The notes beneath the pieces were generated by a model. It saw nothing but the letters and a program-made list of their open reading frames with translations, searched no databases and was not told the origin of the DNA. The translations under genes and the position numbers were made by a program. DNA of 64,000 nucleotides, taken from positions 469,871 to 533,870 of the forward strand of contig CABFPE010000402.1 in assembly GCA_900660155.1 (NCBI GenBank). Direction: 5' to 3'. Position 1 is the first letter of the stretch, and each line of letters starts with the position of its first letter. The DNA is from Hofstenia miamia. Taxonomy: Eukaryota; Xenacoelomorpha; Acoela; Hofsteniidae. Positions 15,323 to 26,265 of this stretch are shown here, piece after piece.

Positions 15323-15356
<34 letters not shown>

Positions 15357-18300
15357 TATATATATATATATAACTGTCAGCAAAAATTAACCTTAGTCGT
15401 TTCTTTTTATGTAGATAGACAAGCCAAAGCCTTTGGTTGTACCCATGCGAAAATCCAGAGTTTTTCTTAATCGAATATAAAAGAGGAGTCAATAATCATT
15501 CACGTTGTATATTCTGATTTTAGAGAATTTATTATTTAGTGAGATGTATGCATTTAAATTTATTTTGCAAAAACCATCAAAAATGTAAAGCTATAAATTC
15601 TTAAGCAGCTTAAGGTTAATTTATGCACAGATTTAAAACAATTTAGATTATTATTTTCTTCGTTGGTTACACATGCGAAAGTGAAATTAAAACGACTAGG
15701 TGCTTGGATTTATGTAGAGTAGTTGCAAGAAATATTTTTGTGCTAATATACGCACAACACTATTTGGTAACCAAATGCAAACATTTAAAGAAGGGGTTAA
15801 TATCTGCTACATGGAGAGCTTAACCTCCAGCTATAGTGTTTAACTAAATTTTATTCTGAAAAAATTTCAGTTTCAGTTTTATATTGAAGTTGGTAGAAAG
15901 TGGGAATATTTTAAGCATATATTTGTTAAGTTAAGTACAATTACCACCAAAATGATTGATTAAAATAACGGACAAAATGTTACAAAATTAAACACTTCTC
16001 ATGAAGACAATATTAGCAATTTGCCATTAAATGTTTACAAACCGTCTGAAACTAAAACACATTATTTAACTTTAAACAGCCTGGGGTTTTTAAAAAATTT
16101 TCATGATCCTATAAAAAATTTTAAACGGTGATGCTCAATCTGAAAAGACCACATTATAGAGGAGTCTTCTCTTTCTTTTTCCGCGACTTCTGACTTTGCG
16201 CACGGCACGCCTCGAAGAGTTTGGAATATCTTTGCACTTATCAAGCAACAGTCAGCCATATCGGTACACTTTAACAGGAATTTTCATTTCATTAAAGCAT
16301 GTTCCTCAATAGAACTGCGCATACATCACGATTTTCAAATTTGCTAATAGGCTTGGAGAACATTCTTTGTAAATGTGGAAAAACGGTTTGGTTTGTCCTT
16401 TATAATAGACGCTGGGCAAGTTAAGGTTAAGCGTCAAGCAACTCAATCACGTTTTTATTACTAAACTGCTAACAATAACATCACAACCAAACAAACGAAG
16501 TTTGCTGTTAGGTAACAAGTGATTTTTAGTGTTCCATAGCTATTGCTAATTTCGTTAGCTTAGAGTTATTACTGTATTAGTTGTTAGTTATTTATTAATA
16601 TAACTTAAAACTCAAACAGAAAAAGGCATTTAACTCATTCAAAACAGATGAATAAAAAATTTTAACAATTTCTTGTTGTAATGTGCTAAATAAATGATCT
16701 AAGAATTTTTCAAATTAGGATGCGGTTAAAGAAAAGAATTTACCAAAAGTTATAGCCAAGCCATCATAAGCATGTTGCCCCAAAAATACATGAAAATTAA
16801 CGGTATATCTGGAATGAAATTAAAAAACAAATTTGTTCGTTGCAGTTTTAATTCAGTCTTTTAGTTCTGAGTTTCAGTTATAATTTCGATTTTGATCAAT
16901 TCACTTCAGTACAATTAGTTTCAGTTTCAGTTGAACACACTACCTCCAGCTCTACGGCCCCTCATGTTTGTGAAAATCACTTGTGTAATGTAATGAAATT
17001 ACATTACAATGGAGTTCCTAAACTGGTGCTATACATCTGGCAAAAATCACCAAACATTTAAAATGAAATAATTAACAATTGTGTGAAATCGTAATTATAT
17101 CAAACATATAGCAGGCTGTAAAAAATTATTTTTTTTCAAATCTGATTTTTTAATTTTTAACTGTTGTATTTTGTAAGAAACCACCGATCACAATTATTCA
17201 CTTGCATTCGAATCCCTTCGTGTGATGCCCACTTATAATAAATCGTAATTTATCCCAGAACGATGATTGAAAGATAAATCGAGGTGGATTAATTCATAAT
17301 CCAAAGCTGAATGTCTGAAATTCTAACGATGTCGAAATAGTGTTACAATCAGTTATGAAACTATCTTGAATGTGTTAGTGTTAATTTGGCCACAGCTATA
17401 TCCCTAAGATTTTCTTATTGATACTCCACGTGTTGAAACGATAAAATTTGCCAATGCACGTAATTTAGAGTTAGAACAAAATTTATGAATGCAAAATCAA
17501 ACGGTATCCCAATGAGAAATAATAGCGATTTCAACTTGAACTAAACCCCTCCCAGAACACCATTGGACATCACAGGATTTTTAACCTAGTATTGATTAAA
17601 CTACTTCAAATAAGTGCACTAATCTTAATTATGTAAGAAAAAAAGAGCCAACCTGTAGCAGAATACCGCCAACATTGCCGTAAATTATAATAATTGAGCT
17701 AAACTCCTGTCCCAGTTAATAAGTAAACCGGTTTTTTAGGAAAATGAGGTAGTGTGATATAAACACGAGTATAATTTCAAGTTTTGATTTTCATTTTTTT
17801 TATAATATGCACAAGATCCTAAACTATCTAATTCGAGCAAAAACCATGGTATTTACACTATAATAAAACCCAATTATTGATATAAAACTTTACAGAGTTT
17901 AGTTTAATAAATTTTAAAAAATCATATTTAAATCCAACAATTCTGACTAATAGTGTTCAGAAACAATGTATAGACAATACACTGCTCAGCTGTACAACTC
18001 AGACGGTTTGCGAACATAGGAATTACAAACTATGGATACATTCGGTAAAAACTTGCGAAGTTTAAGTCAGGGAAGCTTACTATGTAGACAGAATAATACA
18101 TCAAAAATCGTTCTTCATATTTACAATTGATAAAAAATATTCTAAACATTAAATAAAAGATGCTCTGTAAATTGAACTTAGTACTTAATGACTACAAATC
18201 TAGCACAGTTAAATCTACAGGAAATTCAATGGTGGATACATGCAACAACTATCATTTGATGTAGTTTGGCCACCCACTGATTCGGCCATAAAGAATTTGT

Positions 18301-20863
18301 CGATATACATCAAAAATCGTTCTTCATATTTACAATTGATAAAAAATATTCTAAACATTAAATAAAAGATGCTCTGTAAATTGAACTTAGTACTTAATGA
18401 CTACAAATCTAGCACAGTTAAATCTACAGGAAATTCAATGGTGGATACATGCAACAACTATCATTTGATGTAGTTTGGCCACCCACTGATTCGGCCATAA
18501 AGAATTTGTCGATATACAATCATTCTTATGTTGAAAACACTAATAATAAAATTCGTAAATTAGTGTTTATTTATTGCAACAAGTATTGTACCAAGAATAC
18601 ATATTTAAATCCCATGTTCTTGCGTTGATGAGATCTTTGTCAAGAAAAGGTAATCGAATATTAAATAAATTGCAATCCAAAATTATTTGTGATTAATAAA
18701 ATATTTTTGGTTATACACTGAAATTTTAAAGTTTACTTCTTGAACTTAACAATGTTAACGCCAAACAAGGATATATCCGAAAATCAAAACATACATACCC
18801 ATTCGGGTAATGGTGAAACCAGAAGGCGGTCGTAATAAACGACGGACCCAGCATTCACGAACAATATCAAGCTCGTAGTTTTTGGCATGAATAAAAAGAA
18901 CAAATGTAGAAGAAAACATTGCTCCCATAAGCTTTAAAGAACTCAGAGCTCCGTACAATTGAGGAAACCACGAACAGCGCTTATTTGCTTCGATTAAACG
19001 TTGAAAAACCTCCTAAAATATGTATATCATTTCTGGCAATAAGCATAATTATTCTAAACAATCACAAACAATGTTAAAATTGTATTACTATTTTATTACT
19101 AGTAAGATTTGAAGAAAATTTTGTAATATTTGGCATTTTGTAAACATTGTAAAGTATTAAAAAGAATATAGATATTAGCTTTAAGACTATTTATCTGAAC
19201 AATTATCCATAACCTCGATTTACTATAAGTGGATACCATCGGCATTGAATCAATCTTTTCTTAAAAAAGTTATTCTTGCACTTGAAATGTCGAAGATATA
19301 TTTACAACTACTAGTAACCAAAATAATAGCAGGAATATTGAGCTCAGAAAGATTTTGCTCAGATTTTATTAATGGTTTTTGAATTATGCATTATGTTTAA
19401 CAAGTATTAACTGGTGCCTGAATGATTGTAAAATGGTCAAATAAATGTGCAAAAAATTAAACAATTAACTACCTGAGATACAGATACAGGAAAATATTAC
19501 TACTGATAAGATTTCGCTAATGTACAATGCAGATAATTCTATCCAAGATGCTTCAAATTAGTAAAATAAAGTCTTAATACTCTGGTTAGTTCCAGTATGT
19601 AGAATACTATGACTATAACTCATGATTGAGTGAACAGTTAAAATAATACCTGTATATGTATATAAATATCATTAATATATGCATAAAATTTTTTTTGAAA
19701 AGTATATCATTTCATCATTTAAATGAAAACACAATCCATGTAAATCTATACCAATATGCATGCATTGATTTTTATATTTCTCAACTAATAGTGATGTTAA
19801 TTGGAAAATTAGGCTTCATTTCTGAAACTACTATTTCTAATGTGTATAAATAATATATTAAAATTCTTAAAGATCTTTTTTTTGCTGATGAAGTCAATAA
19901 CTAAGTGATTTAAAACTGATAACATTTTGAAGAAATGGCTAAAATGCAACTTTCAGACACTGATATCAATGTTTATGTTTTACAATTGAGAAAATTTGGC
20001 TTCCTATGTATAATCAATTTTTAAAATTTTCTTAAATTAGTGTCTTAGACAATTTTTATTTGCTAATAAATAAATTTTAAATATTTTCAAAAAAATAAGA
20101 CCCTTGATTCCTAAACATATTCTCTGTCAAACACATATCGTTCACAATCTATTTTCCCTGTGTATATTCATGCCAATTCCACTGTAATTTACAAATGAGC
20201 AATCAACAGTTGTCACCGTGAAATGAAACCTGTCATTATGGTTTCATATGCCTTATTCACTTATCAATTGTCAAGAACGTAATTCTCAATGAATCTTTGT
20301 ATTGAATTTTTCGTAGAATTTTTTGTTGGAAAAATTTGATATGATTCATAATATTTGAAGTAAACAATGAATATATTTTTTAATTAAAAAAGTAATTATG
20401 AACACAATTATTAGTAATTAAAAGTAGAAATTATATATATATATTGCGAAATGAAGATTCTTTCCGAACACAGTAAGCTAAAACCAGTTGATTTTTATTG
20501 CTCGCTGCCTCTAATAAAAGTAAACCAAGGGCTTGCATTTAACATAGGAAATGGACTCGGCATTAATAGACGAAAAATGAATGCATATTGTACATTTAGC
20601 TATCTACAAATTAAGATACATCAGGAAGTCCATTTACATCCGTTTGAACAGAGAATATGCTTTGCAAAAAATTATAGAAAATTGGAAACCTGTGGAGAAT
20701 GTTGAAGATAAACACTTGGTGCATCTAAAACGTGCCATTCTTCTGAATCGCAAGGGTAGTCAGATTCAATGTCAGTTGATTTAAGAAACAAAGCCAGGCA
20801 CCCCGGAAAGGCACCTGCCAATTTAAGTGGCCGTCCAACTTCAATGTCGTGAGCAGCTACCAT
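1890..20863 (-). CDS. STOX1: Storkhead-box (STOX1/2, ham-1, knockout) winged-helix protein, complete six-exon gene
   Basis: Six exons join in phase to 1392 nt, 463 residues plus stop: 20863-20690, 19012-18799, 7942-7827, 4099-3945, 3219-2794, 2196-1890. All introns are GT-AG. Residues 59-129 match the STOX1 N-terminal domain, with EANKRCSWFPQL and RRLLRPPSGFTI aligning to its NARCFW and RRALRPPRGFRI. Residues 130-219 form the winged helix, including QSHFIPLHDVLC and LIKERKIYHTAEGYF, the family hallmark. Residues 318-325 are SFSAQFPP, also a STOX motif. The C-terminal 100 residues carry a very basic patch (ARRRHHKRHGRRKHRR) and then an acidic run (VEEEDEED). Family members are DNA-binding regulators linked to neural lineage and cell division. 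It is shorter than vertebrate STOX1/2, which have long C-terminal halves. The assigned start has an in-frame stop 9 nt upstream, but an AG there could instead be an acceptor for an earlier exon. Confidence 0.93.
2794..3219 (-). CDS. STOX1: STOX coding exon 5 (residues 220-361)
   Basis: Acceptor AATTTAG, donor GTTAGT, 426 nt. It begins with a Ser/Arg/His-rich linker, then MFRRAKTKRNSA, then SFSAQFPPGDLFP, the motif found after the winged helix in STOX1 and STOX2. Confidence 0.92.
3945..4099 (-). CDS. STOX1: STOX coding exon 4 (residues 169-219), core of the winged helix
   Basis: Acceptor TTTAG, donor GTAAGT, 155 nt. It contains LSRLIKERKIYHTAEGYFL, nearly identical to the vertebrate STOX recognition segment (LIKERKIYHTGEGYFIVTP). 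Confidence 0.95.
4517..4546. repeat. (TA)n microsatellite
   Basis: A pure TA run in the intron between STOX exons 3 and 4. Confidence 0.9.
4547..5690. other. STOX intron 3 sequence with a short (ATC)n run
   Basis: No exon or element recognised. A short CAT/ATC triplet run sits near 5080-5105. The 97-residue open frame from 5017 consists mostly of that run and AT-rich sequence and resembles no protein I know. Confidence 0.5.
5691..5841. mobile_element. Small hAT-like MITE (151 bp)
   Basis: The left end CAGAGCTGGACATGGAT is matched in inverted orientation by the right end, which reads CAGATCTGGACATGGGT from the other side. Flanking octamers AATCGATG and AACCCATG agree at six of eight positions, as expected for an aged 8-bp hAT target duplication. 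There is no coding capacity. Confidence 0.6.
6729..7214. mobile_element. hAT-type MITE (486 bp) with exact 8-bp target duplication
   Basis: The element starts TAGAGATGAGCGCGG and ends with the inverted form (TAGAGATTAGTGCGG from the right). It is flanked by exact octamers GTTTTTAC at 6721-6728 and 7215-7222. The ends hold many ACCGC/CCGC motifs (about 6765-6830 and 7130-7200), like the subterminal repeats that hAT transposases bind. No transposase is encoded. It sits in the intron between STOX exons 3 and 4. Confidence 0.85.
7827..7942 (-). CDS. STOX1: STOX coding exon 3 (residues 130-168)
   Basis: Acceptor TATTTAG, donor GTATGT, 116 nt. It encodes VPQSHFIPLHDVLCICI, equivalent to the SQFVPLGEVLC segment that opens the storkhead winged helix. 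It has no long open frame of its own and was found by homology and phase. Confidence 0.9.
8678..8697 (-). promoter_or_regulatory. CTCF-like motif
   Basis: Read on the minus strand, this reads ACACCAGGGGGCGCTA, which fits the core CTCF consensus CCASYAGRKGGCRS apart from its first base. It stands out as a GC island in AT-rich intron DNA of the storkhead gene. Only the motif is visible; occupancy is unknown, and such strings also occur within transposons. Confidence 0.4.
8698..15198. other. STOX intron 2, left part: no exon recognised
   Basis: Long AT-rich intron sequence. Scattered repeats include a CAGTGGCGTACGCAAGG string near 10466, which resembles the end of a DNA transposon, and a GC-rich patch at 13137-13200. 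No coding homology or RNA gene was found on either strand. Confidence 0.5.
15199..15372. repeat. (AT)n microsatellite around an assembly gap
   Basis: Alternating AT flanks 103 N at 15220-15322. The apparent open frames across it are artefacts of the dinucleotide repeat. Confidence 0.95.
15373..18097. other. STOX intron 2, right part: no exon recognised
   Basis: AT-rich intron. A denser patch at 16160-16230 reads as a Lys/Arg-rich peptide in one minus frame, but there is no splice context or homology to support an exon. CAGTTTCAGTTTT-like strings recur at about 10300-10450, 15870-15890 and 16845-16940, suggesting an uncharacterised interspersed repeat. Confidence 0.4.
18098..18515. repeat. 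Exact tandem duplication, 209 bp x 2
   Basis: 18098-18306 is repeated without visible change at 18307-18515, just downstream (in gene orientation) of STOX exon 2. Neither copy has coding capacity. Identity suggests a very recent duplication or an assembly error. Confidence 0.9.
18799..19012 (-). CDS. STOX1: STOX coding exon 2 (residues 59-129)
   Basis: Acceptor ATTTTAG, donor GTATGT, length 214 nt ending in phase 1. It encodes the conserved pre-winged-helix domain with VFQRLIEANKRCSWFPQL and VRRLLRPPSGFTITRMG. Confidence 0.92.
19013..20689. other. STOX intron 1, nothing recognised
   Basis: AT-rich intron between exons 2 and 1 with a short (TA)n near 20435. No element or additional exon was seen. 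Confidence 0.5.
20690..20863 (-). CDS. STOX1: STOX coding exon 1 (residues 1-58)
   Basis: Starts at ATG (20863-20861) and ends CAG before donor GTTTCC, phase 0. KLAGAFPGCLALFL resembles the human STOX1 start LAPGSLALVL. The donor is weak. This is the least certain exon, but its phase fits exon 2. Confidence 0.75.
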
Positions 20864-23800
20864 TACAGTCTAAATCAACTTTTCGAAATAAGATTATGCA
20901 CTAAAGTAAAAGCCAGAATTTAATTTAGAGCTGTCCTAAAAACCAAATCAACATTTTACTGAATTTTGATGAAAATCACAAAGAAAAGTTACTGTATTTT
21001 CAAAAATATAATAATTTAATTCGTGAAAGCGTAAGCGTAACCAAATTACAAAAATGCTTTATTAATACAAAAAAAAGAGTATCAATATACTCCAATAATT
21101 AAGCTGATAGTGATGTGAATGTATTCCTTATCCGCAGCAGTATAAAAGCTAATATAAAACACCTGTAACACAAAAATACAAATATATCCTTATAAAGAAC
21201 TTTGTATTCCTAAAAAGAATAGTAACAACCAAAATTTATTATAAAACTTAAGTATTTTTACTAAATGTAATATTGTTCAAAATATATTTCGACTAAGAAA
21301 CAAACATGTATATTGACTAAAATGATAGCAATTTCTTAGGATGGCTGGCTATATTAACATCGAATGAAAAACATCGAAAGATAATCCATTTAATGAAAAT
21401 ATCGAATCTAAGTTATCAAAAAATTTATTTAAAATTTAACTTTCTTGCAAATATATTTACATCAAATTTCCCCCATGGCGGTATGATTTACCACTCTTAC
21501 TTCATATGCAGTTATGAATTTTCTCTCCCTACATAAAAATTTCATAATTTGTCCAGGAATGCTATTTTGATTTTTGTGAATTTTCTTAATATTTTCATAT
21601 GCTGATGTGTTCTGGGTTGTCTTATCACCATTTTCCTATTTCTTCATGAATTAGTGTGTTTTAGGGGGTATTTTGTGGGTAGGCCAGAGGTAAATTTAAT
21701 CACATTATTGTATGAATTGCATAATAACAGCAAAGCTGTACTGCTGGTTGGCAAATCTATGTAAGTTTTTAAACAATAAAATAAAATATAGGTGAGTGGA
21801 GAAGCTAAATCACAATCTCAGGCAAAATACATGTGTAAATATCATGTCTTTCAAATCAAATTCAAATTTTCAAAATGTGTTTCAAAATCACCTCTAAGAA
21901 AAATAAGTTCAGGTGTGTATAACAAATATATTTTAATCCTTGAGATTTGATTAGGTAAGAAAAGCTGCCTCCTACTTTTAGCCAGCAATGACTTAAAAAA
22001 TATGTCATGGAATTCTACTAAATCCATTATATTTATAAGAATACTAATATTTTCAAAATTGATGCTGATAAGATAATCACAGACACTTAAAAATGACCAA
22101 TAATAATACAATTTAAAACAACTAATATATTATTTCTAGTTTCCTATTCTTCATAAAAGTCTTTGTATTGAGAAATATTCATTAACCTCATTATTGAATA
22201 TGAAAAAAACAATGTTTTATTGTAATTCCATATATGAACATTGAGTACATTGCATAAATGATAGTATTTTTTAGCTTAAATAGATTTAAATTTTCTTGTA
22301 AAGATTTTGCTTAGGAGCAAATTTGAAAATTAAGTTTGGATTTGCATTGTAAGAAATTTGAGAATATCAGTTGGTAATTACTACAAAAACTTAGAACTGA
22401 AAAGGATTAAGTTAATAACAATATTAACACAATGATTAAGGATTTTTTGAATGAATACTGATATTTTTTCATCAAAGTGATACCAAAGTGGGTTATTTTT
22501 AAAACAATATCACTGATGCTTAGACACAATGCTCTTAAAAAATATTTGATAACAATGTTTTGCTACAGCAATGTATTGAAACATTTTGAATACATATGAG
22601 TTATTGTATCAAGTTGGAATTACTCAGTGTGAGTTTGAGTATTTTCATTTTGATTTGAAGCTCACATATAGTTTCTTAGAAAAACTTTTATGTTCTATTG
22701 AGACTTTCCAAGATGAAAATATTTTCCAGCAATTTATAAAGAAAATGAATTTGAAAATGATTGATTTTTTAACTATTATAAGGGAGATTTTTATTTAAGC
22801 TTTAGTATAAATAATTTCTCTACCAACATTTTTCAATTAACACTTGCTAATTTGCTTAAATGTGAGTTTTAGGATGCTGCTGAATAGACATCGTCATGTT
22901 TTAGTTGTAGTTGCCCTGATTATTAATATTTTACTTCACCCATAATTATCTTGATCAACTTGAGTTTTGATCATGCAATTTAAAATAAGTGAACTAAGAA
23001 TGTACATTGCAAATACAAAGAAGGGAATCTAAATAGAAAGTCAGGTATTCCCAAACTTTTAATCTTTTATTAATTTATATTAACTGATATATTGAGCTAT
23101 TATTATTTCTATTGAGAAATCTTAGTTTTAGATTCCTAAAAAAAGCTTTATAAACTGTCTTTAAGCAGTTGGAATCATACATTTGATTGCTCACAGCATT
23201 TTATAAACACATTAGTTATACTTTATGTTGGTTTTATATCAAATTAGGTATTTGTTTGCATATAGTTTAAGTTTATAATCAATTTTTATTATTAAATCTT
23301 GTCTTTATTATACTATTGTAAAAAAATTTTAAATGCAAGCTTAAAAGGGCTTAGAAAACTGGGATTTTATCAAAGCATGAACATCAGTGTCATGAGAGAG
23401 ATGCCAACAGAGCTTAACCCTGTCGTTTTCTTTCATAGGCTAAACTTATAAAGATAAAAGTTTTTTAACAACTAAAGCTTGCATCTCATTTCAGCCTAAA
23501 TGAAAGTATTTTGAAGAGCACAACTCTGTACTTTTCTGTCTATGACCATGCTGATTTTTGAACTTATAGGCTTTATACATATTAAGCATTGTTGGCCTAA
23601 ATTAGGAAAATCTATTATATTTTCATTATTTTCAAGTCTTTTTACTCTAGATGGAAACAATTTCTATATTAACCAATCCAAGCATTATCAAAAATAGATA
23701 CATTAGTGGTCATATTTTTCCAACATAAATTGCAAATTATCTTTATGTTTAAGAATAATATGAGAAAATATCTAGTAAACAAACTATGTGTGAGCACTGA

Positions 23801-24137
23801 TTTGGCTAAGGCTTAATGTTAGAATATCATCTCAATTGAGTCTCAATTTTATAAAATTCCTTTTTTATCAAAAACCTTCATTGGCCATGATGTCCTCTCT
23901 AAAGACAGTTGATTGCACTCTCCAGCATCAAGAAATAAACCTATTACTCAATCTCCAAGAAAACCTCACAAGATCAAACCAAGTACAATTTTTTAATTTT
24001 AGGTAGCTCCATGTTTAGGAAATTATGATCCAAAACCATATTCAGAAACAAAGAGGTCTCTGTGCACTCGTATCTCAGCGCCTGCATATCTGAACTTCAA
24101 CAGAGATTGTTGAAACTTTACCTGTAAACAAAAATTA
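20864..24137. other. Intergenic, upstream of the storkhead gene
   Basis: AT-rich with no recognisable gene. It should contain the storkhead promoter and any 5' non-coding exon on the minus strand. The short open frames here (21851-22111, 22586-22798) are low-complexity and have no recognisable homology. Confidence 0.4.
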
Positions 24138-24616
24138 AAACAGTCTTCATACAAATTGGTAGAAATGACATTCTCAAGAATCCAACCAACTCTGAAGCTA
24201 AGTTTTCAGGTCTTATTAAAATAATCAACCATATTTTTAGTCCTATTAATATTTTTCTTAGTGAAATGCCACCTTTTTGCAACCACCTTCTTCAATGCAA
24301 CAATGAAGTAATAAAAGTCAAGATTATTTCTAACTTATCAGAAAAATTAAAATTTTCCATATTTAAATTATTTTCACAGTTTTGTTTAGGACCAAAAGTC
24401 TTTAACAGTTGTCTCTTTTCAAAAAATGGCATTCATTTCTCACAGAATGGAATTGTAAAATTTGTATCCATCATTAAATCTTTCTTCAAGCCTCCATCTT
24501 ATCACACAAATCAATTCCTCAAAGCAATACCAACAAATAACAGAGTCTTTGAAAGTTTTGCACCTCGATTATTGCCACCTTTTGTTACCAACCTGCCGCA
24601 CCAGCCACTTGCTTGA
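24138..24616 (+). pseudogene. LINE ORF1 remnant with SGNH (esterase) domain
   Basis: One plus frame reads VFIQIGRNDILKN (SGNH block III, G-x-N-D) then, about 90 residues on, LFSKNGIHFSQNGI (block V with the catalytic His). Spacing and motifs match the esterase domain of CR1-type ORF1 proteins, thought to act with membranes or lipids during retrotransposition. The upstream half with the nucleophile Ser block is not in a clean frame, so I call it a remnant. Confidence 0.65.
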
Positions 24617-25029
24617 CCGTCCAGGGTACATAAATCATATGCTGCTGCACTTCATAACAATGCACCACCTTACTAATTCATTCACCACAAATTGCTGTAA
24701 CTCTGAAGTCACCGCCAGCATCATAAGTGATCTACTTCAACAGCTTAGATACTTTTTTATTAGCTATGTCGTGTGAATTATTATAGTTTTGTTTACAGAC
24801 GCCCAAACTATGGAAAAATTACTAAAACCTTAAATTCAAATTGAAACTCAAATTAGTTTTCAAAGTAAAATTATTACTCTTTACTTATATTTTCCTTATT
24901 TCGACTTTCAAATCCACTGAGAATGTCTTGCAGTACAGTTTTACTTCAATACATATAACTCAACTATTTGTTATTCAAAAACAGCTTTAACTTTCTCAAC
25001 CAGGCACAATTGTTCTATCATAATTGATT

Positions 25030-26001
25030 TAAGAAAGTCATTTGTTATTTCTCTCATAATTTGCCTATTATTATCAGTATATGGTATTGAGACTAATCCT
25101 GGTCTGATTTTAAATTTTGAATCATACATCAAAAAATTGAACACCTGCTCAGATATTGTGAATTACATACATTTAAATTTTCAGAATCTAAGTATTAAAA
25201 ATTTCGAATATAGGGAATTCATTTCAAATATTAAAAATGATTTAATTCTTGCAATTTCTGAAACATGGCTAAAAATTGACGATATAGAAGGCACATGGTC
25301 TGTTAATGAAACTTTTGAACTATTTAGAAAGGATAGAGGTTTGAACAATATGTTAGGAAAATCAAAAGGTGGAGGTGTATTACTTTCAGTTCCAAAGTTA
25401 TTCAGTCCCAAAATACACAATGATATTAAAAGTCCTAACACATCAAATTTTGACAGTCTATGGGTTGAAATTACTAATCCAATTATNGATTTTAAATTTT
25501 GAATCATACATCAAAAAATTGAATACCGGCTCAGATATTGTGAATTACGTACATTTAAATTTTCAGAATCTAAGTATTAAAAATTTCGAATATAGGGAAT
25601 TCATTTCAAATATTAAAAATGATTTAATTCTTGCAATTTCTGAAACATGGCTAAAAATTGACGATATAGAAGGCACATGGTCTGTTAATGAAACTTTTGA
25701 ACTATTTAGAAAGGATAGAGGTTTGAACAATATGTTAGGAAAATCAAAAGGTGGAGGTGTATTACTTTCAGTTCCAAAGTTATTCAGTCCCAAAATACAC
25801 AATGATATTAAAAGTCCTAACACATCAAATTTTGACAGTCTATGGGTTGAAATTACTAATCCAATTATAAATTCTAAGTTTCAAAAACAATTATTAAATG
25901 TATCATACTGTCCGCATAAGAAATTTGCCAATTTTTTTATTCAACAACTAGAAGAATTATCACTTGCCTGTTCTGAAAGTAAAGATTTAGTATTTAGATA
26001 A
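25030..26001 (+). pseudogene. LINE ORF2 N-terminus: 2A-like motif and APE endonuclease, partly duplicated
   Basis: 25083-25106 encodes GIETNPGL, a worn form of the 2A-like ribosome-skipping motif (D-x-E-x-N-P-G-P) found before the endonuclease in many invertebrate LINEs. Then come HLNFQNLSIKN, ISETWLKIDD and KSKGGGVLLSV, the first blocks of an APE-type endonuclease (E of SETW is catalytic). At 25487 an N joins this to a second copy, after which the frame runs on to SYCPHKKFANF and stops where the inverted LINE tail begins. Translation of the second copy is uninterrupted to about 25996. Confidence 0.8.
25106..25868. repeat. 381-bp direct repeat of the endonuclease segment
   Basis: 25106-25486 and 25488-25868 are nearly identical, with only a few substitutions clustered near the start, and are separated by one ambiguous base (25487). 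This is either a tandem duplication or two haplotypes joined in assembly. Confidence 0.9.
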
Positions 26002-26265
26002 GATAAGATAAGAGATTCTATATTCAGATAAATGTTTACAATTCAATAACTGATAATTTATCTGAATAGCGTCATAAATTACAAAAAAGTAACCAATCTA
26101 CAAATCAACATACATTACAAAAAGTAACAATTCTTACAGGCTATGGATGAATTACTTTATATTGCAATTTTAATGACGAGTTATCGTATAGTCATTGTTG
26201 TAAAATTTAAATCCTAACCATGATGTACCTAAAATATATTTTTGCTTAAGGAAGATTTTTAAACG
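25996..26265 (-). mobile_element. Inverted LINE 3' end inserted in the LINE
   Basis: The reverse complement closely matches 27980-28250: ORF2 C-terminus, 3' UTR and a (TTATC)n tail. The tail lies at the left, so this is a second LINE copy in the opposite orientation. Its body is lost in the adjoining gap. Confidence 0.85.

Noticed and set aside
15180-15492. Open frames across the AT microsatellite and gap
   Set aside because: They are IYIYI translations of a dinucleotide repeat and runs of N.
16140-16240. GC-richer patch with a Lys/Arg-rich minus frame
   Set aside because: No homology, no splice phase fit to the STOX exons on either side.
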